In this document: positions 15,487-23,339 of the stretch, piece after piece
Layout of the letters: every line of letters starts with the position of its first letter
How positions within the stretch are numbered: position 1 is the first letter of the stretch
NCBI GenBank assembly: GCA_900542195.1
Contig: UQNA01000045.1
Coordinates: 1 to 23,511, forward strand
Reading direction: 5' to 3'
DNA length: 23,511 nucleotides
Source: an uncultured Sutterella sp.
GTDB lineage: Bacteria > Pseudomonadota > Gammaproteobacteria > Burkholderiales > Burkholderiaceae_F
Translations under genes and position numbers: made by a program
Notes under the pieces: model-generated
Databases searched by the model: none
Seen by the model: only the letters and a program-made list of their open reading frames with translations
What the model was told of the DNA's origin: nothing

Positions 15487-17798
15487 GAAGAACCTTCCTC
15501 GGCTTGCTCCTTTCCTCTTTAATCTTTGCTGACGTTCACGCCTCTTGCACGGACGGAGAATACGTCTGTGTTGACGGTCCCGGCTCTAAATACGTGGACG
15601 GCGTTGAAGTCTACAGAGAATGCTGGAATTATCAGTTCAGACGTTCTTGTAATGAAGCTGCTCAAGTCAACTATTGTGCTGCTTTAGAACAAACGCCTGC
15701 CTGTAAGCTGGTAAATAAAGTCTGCGTCTCCGCAGATCTTTCCGGAACTTGTCTTAGATGGGAACAAAAATTTTCTTGCTCCAAAGAAATCCCTTCGGAA
15801 GAAAATGTGGAACTTTTGGACTACAGCCATACCGTATCCTCCTCCGAGCAGAACAATCAATGCCAATCCTTCATCGATAACAAAGAATGCTATGTCGCGG
15901 CTCAGCGCTGCGTTGAACCCGGAGAAACTCGCATCATTAACGGGGTTGCCGTCTACAAAGACTGTTGGCGCTACGAAAGAGATTACGCTTGCGCATCTTC
16001 CGGCGTTTCTAATTCGTGCCAAACTTTGGAAGCAGCCTCCGGGTGCACGGTAGTCGGCGATCCGATTTGTATCAGAGAAGACGAGACAGGATGCGCCCAA
16101 TGGCAGAAAAATTATCGCTGCGTCAACACCGGCCTTATCGAAGGGCCTGATATTACGCCGGACGGCACCCCCGCTCCGCCGGGGTTTGATACCCTTAGTT
16201 GCCAAAACGCCACCGCCGGCATGAGCTGTACTCTCCAGAGTTCTTCTTGCACGGAAGCCGGAGGCATCAAAATCATCGACGGCGTGGAAATCGAGGCGGA
16301 CTGCTGGGAACAAACACAAGAGTACCGCTGCATAGAAACCGTCAATGAAAACTCTTGCGAAGCCTTAGAAAAAATTGCCTCCTGTAAAGAACAATCCTCC
16401 AAATGCATCGATAAAGTCGGTCTTCGCTGTTATGCAACGGAAAAAGAAATCCTCTGCCAAACCAACGAGACTATTGACCCGGGTCCGGCGCAAGAAATCA
16501 CATCCAACACCGTGATATCGGGATTAACTTGGTCTGAGACTTGTCAGCCGTTAGAAGACAATCCCGACTGCAGCATTTTAAATACCGTATGTACGGAACC
16601 CGGAGGAACGAAAGAAATCAACGGAGAATTGATCACCAAAGACTGCTGGAAATACGAAACCACTTACGTCTGCGGTGCCGCTACCGGCCCTTCTTCCAAC
16701 TGCACGTCCTTAGAACAAAATAAGAAATGCTTCAAAGTAGATTCCGTCTGTCTTTTCGAGGATGAAGCCGGTAAGTGTTTGACTTATTCTCATATCTACA
16801 AGTGCGAAGAAAAAGAATCATCTACCGTTACTGAAGTCATTTGCCGGCCTGCAGAATGCCTTGACGGCATTTGCGGGGAACCTGTCCCGGCCGATAAAGA
16901 TTTTGCTTGGGTGTTAAGCATTCTGGAAGTTGCCCGCGAAGGAGCCGTTTACGGCGACTTCGACGGCAATCAGTTCTTTAAAGGCGAAAGCGATAAATGC
17001 TCTAAGAAGGTTCTTGGATTTTCTTGCTGCGACACAAAAGTTAAATCAGGCTCCGCTAACTCGGATGCTTTCGGTAAGGCTTTGACCTTTGCCGGAGACG
17101 CCACCGTCGAAGCCATTAAATATGTCGGCAGTCCTTATGTTTACGATGTTCTCTCTGCATCCGATTCTACTTCCGGCTTGCTGACGGCTTTGTACGGTAA
17201 TGCGTCATCAGGAGTCTACAACCCGTCGTTGTCTTTCTATGGATTCGGAATGACCCTGCAGGGAGGCACTATGTACTTCACGTTTGACCCGACTTCCTTT
17301 GCGGTTACCGTAGCTTTCCAGATTGCCATGGACTTTCTTCAGTGTGAACCTTCCGAACAGGCTTTAATGCTGAAAAAAGGCCAAAACCTTTGTCATTATG
17401 TCGGCACTTATTGCTCCAAAGGAGAAAAGTTCGGCTGCATCGAACGTTCGGAATCTTATTGCTGTTTCAATTCTCGCCTAGCCAGAATTATTCAGGAAGA
17501 AGGCCGTAAACAAACCGGCAAATCCTGGGGTTCTGCTAAAAATCCGGATTGTTCAGGCTTTACTTTAGAAGAGCTCGAAGCATTGGATTTTGAAGCCATG
17601 GATTTATCTGAGTTTGAAGCGGAAATCAAAGCCAAGGCCGAACTCAACAAAGAAGCAGCGGCAGACCGCGGTCAAGCCCACTTCAACCGCCTGGTTAACG
17701 AAAACCTCGGCGGATACGTTGCACCGAGCCAAGGAACCTCCGGTGTGGTCAATCCCGACTTTACCGGCACGCCTTCTTTGCCTCCTAAGAAAAAATAA
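15483..17798 (+). CDS. traN: TraN-family mating-pair stabilisation protein with four cysteine modules
   Basis: An outer-membrane/secreted adhesin that stabilises donor-recipient contact. ATG at 15483 (in the ATGA overlap) gives 771 residues with a clear signal peptide ending at VHA (residue 20); an upstream ATG at 15435 would bury that signal. Residues 22-441 hold four tandem cysteine-rich modules. Residues 454-771 form the TraN C-terminal domain, with FSCCDTKV, the FTFDPTSFAVTVAFQIA stretch, SKGEKFGCIERSESYCCFNS, RLARIIQEEGRKQTG-K-WG, and an acidic tail. This last part is typical of TraN. The end is Pro/Lys-rich. Together with the preceding gene it equals a TraN of roughly 1,200 residues, longer than F TraN (about 600). 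Confidence 0.9.
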   Translation: MRRTFLGLLLSSLIFADVHASCTDGEYVCVDGPGSKYVDGVEVYRECWNYQFRRSCNEAAQVNYCAALEQTPACKLVNKVCVSADLSGTCLRWEQKFSCSKEIPSEENVELLDYSHTVSSSEQNNQCQSFIDNKECYVAAQRCVEPGETRIINGVAVYKDCWRYERDYACASSGVSNSCQTLEAASGCTVVGDPICIREDETGCAQWQKNYRCVNTGLIEGPDITPDGTPAPPGFDTLSCQNATAGMSCTLQSSSCTEAGGIKIIDGVEIEADCWEQTQEYRCIETVNENSCEALEKIASCKEQSSKCIDKVGLRCYATEKEILCQTNETIDPGPAQEITSNTVISGLTWSETCQPLEDNPDCSILNTVCTEPGGTKEINGELITKDCWKYETTYVCGAATGPSSNCTSLEQNKKCFKVDSVCLFEDEAGKCLTYSHIYKCEEKESSTVTEVICRPAECLDGICGEPVPADKDFAWVLSILEVAREGAVYGDFDGNQFFKGESDKCSKKVLGFSCCDTKVKSGSANSDAFGKALTFAGDATVEAIKYVGSPYVYDVLSASDSTSGLLTALYGNASSGVYNPSLSFYGFGMTLQGGTMYFTFDPTSFAVTVAFQIAMDFLQCEPSEQALMLKKGQNLCHYVGTYCSKGEKFGCIERSESYCCFNSRLARIIQEEGRKQTGKSWGSAKNPDCSGFTLEELEALDFEAMDLSEFEAEIKAKAELNKEAAADRGQAHFNRLVNENLGGYVAPSQGTSGVVNPDFTGTPSLPPKKK
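15546..16805 (+). repeat. Four-fold tandem repeat of a 10-cysteine protein module within TraN
   Basis: The modules span residues 22-99, 127-213, 240-325 and 354-441. Cysteines recur with a period of 113-114 residues (for example Cys22, 136, 249, 363 and Cys47, 161, 274, 388). Each module contains a GxxxIxG-V/E...DCW-type core and then six more cysteines spaced 7-10 residues apart, mostly 9. Module 1 lacks the first cysteine. DNA identity between modules is low, so the duplication is old or the spacing is under selection. Confidence 0.85.
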
Positions 17799-17816
17799 TC
17801 ACTGAATTTCTGAAAT

Positions 17817-18659
17817 ATGTCTCTTAAACCAATACTCACCGTCCTCTTGAGCTTCATGACTTCATTGTCTGTAGCCCAAGAGAACAACTTCTGGACAGAA
17901 GATGTCTGGAAATCCGATGAACGCGGATTCCTTTACTACCCTTCCGATAAACCTACCGAAGTAAAACCGTCTCCCTTAGACCTTAAAAGCATTCCGACAA
18001 TTGAAGGCTTAAGAGAAGAAAGAGAAAGACGCCTCAATACCGCCGTCATGAACCCAACCGAAGAAAACATGAAGCTCTATTTAGAGGCCAATCACTTCGT
18101 TCAAGAAAAATCTGCTCTCTTCGCCGACCAATGGAGAAGAGTTACTTGGCAAAATCCGGAATACGACTTCTCAGCCAGAAATCCTGCCGCAAACTTTGCT
18201 CAGGTGGACTTAAAAAATGAACGCAACAAACAAAAGGCCTTGGATCTCGGATCTCTTTCAAAAGAATGGGGTTTAGTCTATTTCTTTAAAGACAATTGCC
18301 GTTTCTGTCATCTTCAAAGCCCGTTGATTAAAAAGCTTTCCACGGACTACGGTTTTGAAGTGATTGCCGTCTCATTGGATGGCTCGGTTAATGAGCATTT
18401 TCCGGAATCCTTGCCCGATAACGGCATCGGAGCCTTATTGACTAAAGGACAAGGCATCCAACAAGTTCCGGCACTCTTTATGGTCAACCGGGAACAGACT
18501 AAAAGCTTTCTTGTCTCTTCGGGCGTTGTCGCGCTCGAAGACATCCTCTCCCGCATTGCATTGCTCGGAACTAAAGAACCGGGGGCTTCTTTATTCGGAG
18601 GCGAGTCTCTCAAAGACACAGCCGTTCCTTCCTCCTCTAACCCGCTGAATCAAGAATAA
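17817..18659 (+). CDS. traF: TraF-family pilus assembly protein with thioredoxin-like CXXC
   Basis: A periplasmic F-type pilus assembly protein. It has 280 residues (F TraF about 247). The signal peptide ends near SVAQ (about residue 20). The TraF N-domain has FWTEDVWKSDERGFLYYPS and a helical stretch PTEENMKLYLEANHFVQEKSALFADQWRR, given here only as position (about 80-108). The C-terminal thioredoxin domain contains FFKDNCRFCHLQSPLI with CXXC at Cys161/Cys164 and a cis-Pro loop QQVPALF (about 219-225). F TraF has lost its CXXC, so this copy may be an active oxidoreductase, contrasting with the CXXS DsbC-like protein upstream. Confidence 0.92.
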   Translation: MSLKPILTVLLSFMTSLSVAQENNFWTEDVWKSDERGFLYYPSDKPTEVKPSPLDLKSIPTIEGLREERERRLNTAVMNPTEENMKLYLEANHFVQEKSALFADQWRRVTWQNPEYDFSARNPAANFAQVDLKNERNKQKALDLGSLSKEWGLVYFFKDNCRFCHLQSPLIKKLSTDYGFEVIAVSLDGSVNEHFPESLPDNGIGALLTKGQGIQQVPALFMVNREQTKSFLVSSGVVALEDILSRIALLGTKEPGASLFGGESLKDTAVPSSSNPLNQE

Positions 18660-18661
18660 CA

Positions 18662-20098
18662 ATGATGAAATTTACAAACACCTTAGCTTCTTTAGCCGTG
18701 TGCTCCTGCCTTGCTTTACCGGCCCAAGCCGGCTTTATGAAAGACTTCTACGCCTCGGCCGGCTCTTATCAAGGCAACATTACATCTGCCGGCATCTATC
18801 AGTCCAACTCGATGAATACCATCACCGGAGGCGGTTTTGTCTACCGAGCTCCCAGAAAAGATTTCAATGCGTTTTATTTCACTCCTCCTTCTTTGTCAGC
18901 CGGATGCGGAGGTATCGATATTTTCTTAGGGGCCTTTGGCATCCCGAGCCGTGAAGAATTCGTGGCTTTCTTAAGAAACATCGGCACCGCTCTTCCCGGC
19001 TTGGCTTTCCAATTAGCACTTCAGTCCTTAGCACCTGATTTAAATGAACAAGTCACCAGTTTCCGAGACTTGATTCGCCAGTACACCAATATGTTTTCTG
19101 ACTTCTGCACCGCAAGCCAAAACCTTCTCAAAATGACAGGCGCACAGCAGTTCTTAGAAAAATCAGCTTTCGAAGCCAGAAGCTATCTCCGTTCTACAGG
19201 TATTGTCTCCGATGAGTCCGAAGCTAACGCTAAAACCAGAACCGACGGCTCCGCGGTTGTCAGTAATGCCCCGGCGCAAAAGGATTCCGGTGGTTCCGTC
19301 ATTGATGCTCCTGAACTTAATCTCACTTGGGCTTTACTCTCAGGCGGATCATTTTCTACAAAATACAACCAAGAACTTAGAGAGCTCATGATGACCTTGG
19401 TAGGCACCGTCATCTACATTAATGAAGGAGCCGGCGAGAATACGGTCACTCGGGCTATTCCGATTGCAGGACAAGACCTGGTCGGTTTTATGTTCGGCAG
19501 AACCGATGCGCCGAGCTTAGAGACCGAAGCTTTTCGTCTCCGTTGCCAGAAAGGAGACGAAGAACTTTGCCTCACCGTCACCAAAACCGCTTTAGACGAT
19601 ATCAATCTTCCTTTTATGTTTATGCAGGCGGCTTCCAACTACCGTCTCTCCATCCTCGAAAGAAATCCTGACTTGGTCTCCGAAGATGATCTGATGTTAT
19701 TGGCCACTTCCACTACCATCCCGCTGATTCGATTGATCAACACCACGGCATCAAAGCGTTTTCTTGGGTTTTCTCAAGATTTGCTTGCCGTCTATGTGGA
19801 AGCGGCGGCTTATGAAGCAATTATTCGAGCTATGGACGCTTTGGCCTTAGATATTAAAGCGGCGGCCGCTTCCTCTTCAGCCTCACAAACCGGCCGAATC
19901 GCCGAAGAACACCTCAAACAAATCGAAGCCCGTATTTCTGAGGTCCGCGCAGATCTGTCCCGAAGAAGCGATGCCGTTTTTCAGCAGATGAGCCGGGCCC
20001 ACAGCTTCGTGACGCAAATCGAACATTTGGAAAAGAGCGTCAAAGGAGCATTGGCTGCTGACTTAGCTGCGAATTTATCCTTCGGAGATAAGAACTGA
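18662..20098 (+). CDS. traH: TraH-family pilus assembly protein
   Basis: A periplasmic/outer-membrane-associated F-pilus assembly protein. It has 478 residues, near F TraH (about 458). The signal peptide ends near PAQA (residue 23). Mature text GFMKDFYASAGSYQGNIT, the GGGFVYRAPRKDFNAF stretch and SAGCGGIDIFLGAFG (about 79-93) are hallmarks of TraH. A cysteine at about 138 and a CQKGDEELC pair follow. The C-terminal third is predicted helical, including an Arg/Asp/Gln-rich segment that may form a coiled coil. ATG ATG lie in tandem at the start; the first (18662) is 2 bases after traF. The stop shares one base with the traG start (TGATG at 20096-20100). Confidence 0.93.
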   Translation: MMKFTNTLASLAVCSCLALPAQAGFMKDFYASAGSYQGNITSAGIYQSNSMNTITGGGFVYRAPRKDFNAFYFTPPSLSAGCGGIDIFLGAFGIPSREEFVAFLRNIGTALPGLAFQLALQSLAPDLNEQVTSFRDLIRQYTNMFSDFCTASQNLLKMTGAQQFLEKSAFEARSYLRSTGIVSDESEANAKTRTDGSAVVSNAPAQKDSGGSVIDAPELNLTWALLSGGSFSTKYNQELRELMMTLVGTVIYINEGAGENTVTRAIPIAGQDLVGFMFGRTDAPSLETEAFRLRCQKGDEELCLTVTKTALDDINLPFMFMQAASNYRLSILERNPDLVSEDDLMLLATSTTIPLIRLINTTASKRFLGFSQDLLAVYVEAAAYEAIIRAMDALALDIKAAAASSSASQTGRIAEEHLKQIEARISEVRADLSRRSDAVFQQMSRAHSFVTQIEHLEKSVKGALAADLAANLSFGDKN

Positions 20099-22989
20099 TG
20101 GTTTTAGACTACTTTGCCTATTGGAACGGCGCTCAATTAAGAGATCTTTTCGAAGCTGTTGTTGCAATTACTTCCGGCCCTTCTTATCAAGGCCTAATTA
20201 AAAGTGCGGTTCTTGCCGGCTTTCTCGTGACGCTCACCACAGCACTTTTTAGATGGCAAGGCATGGCTGCAAAAACTTTCTTATTTGCGGTCGTCCTCTT
20301 TTACTCTCTCTTATTAATCCCCAAAACCGACCTTTCCATTCACGATGAAAGGGCCGGAACTGTACATGTCGTCCAAAATGTGCCTTTCGGCATCGGCTTT
20401 TTTGCCTCTGTCACTTCAAGAATCGGGCATTTTCTAACCACAGGCTTCGAAAGTGCTTTTGCCCTTCCTGACGCAGAAAAGTTTTCTAAATTCGGCATGG
20501 TCTATCCACAGAGAGCCGTTTCTGTTTTGCAAGGAATCGGTACGGTGACGCCTTTAGGAAGGCGTAAAGTCAACCGCTTTGTGGCCGACTGTTTAACCCC
20601 TGAACTAACCGATAATCCTGAAAAAGTTAACGAGCTCGCTCAAAGCTCGGATCTTTGGACAACCGTCACGGCTAGCGGTTGGCTAAATCCGGCCAGAAGC
20701 ACCCTAAACGAAAACGGTGAAGTCAAACGCTGCGACGAAGCAGCTGTTGAATTAGAAACCTTTTTAAATGCTTCTGAACTCGATGAAATCAAGAAGAAGT
20801 TAGGCGCACTTTTAACGCCGGACAGAGCGGATCCTACCCAAGCCATTATGACAAGTCTGCCTCATGCAGAAAGTCTTTTGCTCGGCCTCTCTCGTTCTCT
20901 CGATTCATCCCTGAAGCATTCCATTATGCTTCAAGCTATTCCGGAGGGTTTTTCTTCCATTGCTCAACTTTCAGGTTCTCCTCTGAGTCTGGCGGTAAAT
21001 CTTGCGAAAGCTCAAGGTAATTTAGCAAGCGAAATCAGTTATCGCACCATGAGCGAAATCGCAAAGGTCTCTTTGCCTAAAATTAGAAACTGCATTGAAT
21101 TTGTCATCATTGCTGCCTTTCCATTGGTTTTCATTCTCATCATTGCCGCCGGATGTAACGCTGGCCTCATCTTTCGTTCCTTTTTTGTGCTGCTGATTTG
21201 GGTTCAGCTCTGGGCACCGTTATATGCCGTTGCAAACTATCTTCTTATTTCAGTTGATTCGAATCCTATGAACAGAATTATTGCCGAGTATGGCGGAAAC
21301 TCTTTAATGGCGGTCGATTTAATTCGGCAAACAGGAGCAAGCTCGCAGGCGATGGCAGGATATTTAATGCTTGCCATTCCTATGTTGGCTCTTGCTATTG
21401 CTAAAGGAAGCGACTATGCGGCCGCTGCTCTGGTAGGAGGTTTAATGGGACCGGCTCAATCGGCCTCTCAAGGCATTTCAGGGCAGCTCTCTTCCGGAAA
21501 CTTTTCCTCTGGAAACTTGTCGACAGGAAATGTTTCTTCTAATTCCGTTAACGCCAATAAAAACGATACTTCTTCATCATTTGCAGAGCCTTATACGAGC
21601 AAAATTTCGACAGCGTATGGCACGGTAACGCGAGACGGCGACAATCACGTCACTGGGATGGTGCGTTCCGGAATTGATCTTGGAATTTCTTCTTCCTCTA
21701 CAATTCAGCAGTCAAGATCAGTTACGGCATCTTCACTGTCTTCAACTTCGTTGACAACTTCGGATATGACGAACTTATCTCTGTCCAAATCAGCTACTTC
21801 TTCGGATTCCGGCTCTGTTAGTTTTGCGAAGGCTCTTTCTCATCAGCTTGATCAGTCACACTCGAGCTCTCAGAACCTGTCAGACCAAAGCTCTTATAAC
21901 AGCTCTAATTCCTACGCTCAGTCTTCTACAGCTTCTTCCGGTCTGACAACAAATCAAAATCTCAGCTTTAGCACGGGAGCCGGAGTTAAAGTCGGTGCGG
22001 CCTCCGGAGAAGCGGAGGCGTCTGCAAATAATCCGGGTGGACAACAATTGCCCTTGAATCCAAACGCATCGGTTCTAAATGCGGATGCCAGCGTCCCCTC
22101 TGCTGCAAAGCAAAGCTCCATATTGAACACAATCCAGTCCGCGGGTTCTGCTGTAGGCGAAATAGCGGGACTAGAAGCCGGGCTGAAAACTACTACGGCT
22201 CAAAATCTTATTGATACGGCCACCGGAACTAAATCTAGTGCAACGGCTGAACAAAGAAGTCAGGCATATTCTCAGGTCAGATCTGCTGCTCAACAAATCG
22301 CTGCTTCTACTTCTGATTCGCGCATTAAGAATGCTGCTGAGAACTTCTTATCCTCTTTAGATAAAGCTCATCACGCGGTTCTTCAAAGAAGCAAACAATT
22401 CAATACTGCGGAAGGAACATCGAAAGCAAGAGCTGCGGCAGAAACGGGTTCTGATTCAACTTCAGTCAATAATGATGTCTTAGTGATGAACCGACTTCTA
22501 CATAACGGCAAAAGCGCAGAGTCTTCATTGGAAGAGATCTTTCACCAAACAGAAATCCGAGAGCAAGTTGGTTTTGATCGTGCGGCCCAAGCCAAAATAG
22601 CTGCAACGGGCAAAGAAACCTTTGGCGCGGGTCAGATTGACTCACCGCGGAAGCTTAATAAAGCCAACGGAAAGGCATTGATCCAACAAAACTTCCAAAA
22701 GAACGAACAAGAAGTCCTAAAGCAAAATCAACAATTCAGGAATCAAATTCAAGAAGAAAGTCGAAAACAAAATACCGAACCTGAACGCAATAAAGCTTTT
22801 GTTGATTCCGTTAGAAGTCAGGCACGAACCATCGACAAGGCTAAGATTAACTCAGAAGATAATGCGAAAAAGCATGAGCAAGGATTAATCCAGGCAGTTG
22901 ATAGGTACCGTCTAGACCAGAAAGGATTAAGCACTGTTTTATCCGTAAGCTTAGCAGGTGGTCTTGGCTACAAAAATCCTATAGACTAG
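20098..22989 (+). CDS. traG: TraG-family mating-pair stabilisation and entry-exclusion protein
   Basis: An inner-membrane protein with roles in pilus assembly (N-domain), mating-pair stabilisation and recognition by the recipient's exclusion protein (C-domain). It has 963 residues (F TraG about 938). The N-domain has hydrophobic segments at about 34-51, 60-75, 95-115, 331-351, 357-388 and 416-450, and begins VLDYFAYWNGAQLRDLF, typical of TraG_N. Residues about 460-640 are Ser/Asn/Gly/Thr-rich low complexity, including SSGNFSSGNLSTGN. The last 250 residues are helical and Gln/Lys/Glu-rich. By eye, codon use changes from about 21,500 onward, with fewer GCC/GTC and more GCG/ACG/TCT codons. This suggests a recombining or relaxed C-terminal half. 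It is the last gene of the block. Confidence 0.93.
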   Translation: MVLDYFAYWNGAQLRDLFEAVVAITSGPSYQGLIKSAVLAGFLVTLTTALFRWQGMAAKTFLFAVVLFYSLLLIPKTDLSIHDERAGTVHVVQNVPFGIGFFASVTSRIGHFLTTGFESAFALPDAEKFSKFGMVYPQRAVSVLQGIGTVTPLGRRKVNRFVADCLTPELTDNPEKVNELAQSSDLWTTVTASGWLNPARSTLNENGEVKRCDEAAVELETFLNASELDEIKKKLGALLTPDRADPTQAIMTSLPHAESLLLGLSRSLDSSLKHSIMLQAIPEGFSSIAQLSGSPLSLAVNLAKAQGNLASEISYRTMSEIAKVSLPKIRNCIEFVIIAAFPLVFILIIAAGCNAGLIFRSFFVLLIWVQLWAPLYAVANYLLISVDSNPMNRIIAEYGGNSLMAVDLIRQTGASSQAMAGYLMLAIPMLALAIAKGSDYAAAALVGGLMGPAQSASQGISGQLSSGNFSSGNLSTGNVSSNSVNANKNDTSSSFAEPYTSKISTAYGTVTRDGDNHVTGMVRSGIDLGISSSSTIQQSRSVTASSLSSTSLTTSDMTNLSLSKSATSSDSGSVSFAKALSHQLDQSHSSSQNLSDQSSYNSSNSYAQSSTASSGLTTNQNLSFSTGAGVKVGAASGEAEASANNPGGQQLPLNPNASVLNADASVPSAAKQSSILNTIQSAGSAVGEIAGLEAGLKTTTAQNLIDTATGTKSSATAEQRSQAYSQVRSAAQQIAASTSDSRIKNAAENFLSSLDKAHHAVLQRSKQFNTAEGTSKARAAAETGSDSTSVNNDVLVMNRLLHNGKSAESSLEEIFHQTEIREQVGFDRAAQAKIAATGKETFGAGQIDSPRKLNKANGKALIQQNFQKNEQEVLKQNQQFRNQIQEESRKQNTEPERNKAFVDSVRSQARTIDKAKINSEDNAKKHEQGLIQAVDRYRLDQKGLSTVLSVSLAGGLGYKNPID
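21481..21540 (+). repeat. Short Ser-Gly-Asn tandem repeat at the start of the TraG low-complexity region
   Basis: Three to four imperfect 15-base units encode SSGNF, SSGNL, STGNV and SSNSV. They mark the boundary between the membrane N-domain and the variable C-domain of TraG. Confidence 0.6.
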
Positions 22990-23039
22990 ACATTTCTAAT
23001 CACATTGGCAGCCTTAGTGATTGCGAGCTCTGATCCGAC

Positions 23040-23289
23040 TTTTCATTTGAAGGATGAAAGCTTGTACAATTGGAACTTCTTTCCGCTTTCGGAATGAACA
23101 TGGTGAGCGTGTTTCAGTTGAAGGATGTAAGTTTATACAATTAAAACGAAAAATTTTTCAAAGCCTCGAAGCGGCGACTCCGGTTTCAGTTGAAGGTTGT
23201 AAGTTTGTACAATTGAAACTCCGTTGTTTGATTGGAAAGACAAAATAATTTTGTTTCAGTTGAAGGATGTAAGTTTGTGCAATTGAAAC
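23040..23289. CRISPR. Small CRISPR-like array: four 37-bp repeats, three unique spacers
   Basis: Repeats lie at 23040-23076, 23111-23147, 23183-23219 and 23253-23289. The spacers between them are 34, 35 and 33 bp and share no obvious similarity. The consensus begins GTTTCAGTTGAAGG and ends TACAATTGAAAC; its outer 10 bases are inverted copies with one mismatch. Against the consensus the repeats carry 5, 2, 1 and 1 differences from left to right. The left end is therefore probably the old trailer end and the right end the leader side, with crRNA on the minus strand. Read that way the repeat ends CAACTGAAAC and is 37 bp, resembling repeats of type II-B systems such as Francisella (from memory). 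No cas gene is in the window. An alternative is a set of long DNA-binding repeats. Confidence 0.75.
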
Positions 23290-23339
23290 CCTCGGCTAAC
23301 CGTTTGAAATTTTTAAATTTTATTTGTCGTTAGCTGAGG
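23290..23339. repeat. Large inverted repeat abutting the CRISPR-like array
   Basis: CCTCGGCTAAC (23290-23300) pairs with GTTAGCTGAGG (23329-23339), 11 bp with one G-T pair. A twelfth pair forms (23302 with 23328) if the C at 23301 is bulged. The AT-rich loop, about 25 bases, is itself partly self-complementary. It touches the last repeat directly, with no gap. No T-run follows on either strand, so it is not a standard terminator. It could be a leader element or an RNA structure of the array transcript. Confidence 0.6.

Noticed and set aside
22990..23039. Terminator after traG
   Set aside because: Only a weak 6-bp inverted repeat (AATCAC with GTGATT) and no T-run are present.
23054..23248. 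A 64-codon open frame across the repeat array
   Set aside because: It simply translates the repeat units (the same SVEGCKF-QLK text recurs) and has no ribosome binding site. The repeat-spacer structure explains the region better.
23040..23289. Plasmid replication iterons
   Set aside because: The repeats are 37 bp with 33-35-bp unrelated spacers, longer and more widely spaced than usual iterons, and no replication protein gene is in the window. It is not fully excluded.
23290..23339. Integron attC site
   Set aside because: The ends resemble core boxes (CTAAC and GTTAG), but each differs from the 7-base consensus, the paired stem extends outward, and no inner L boxes or gene cassettes are seen.
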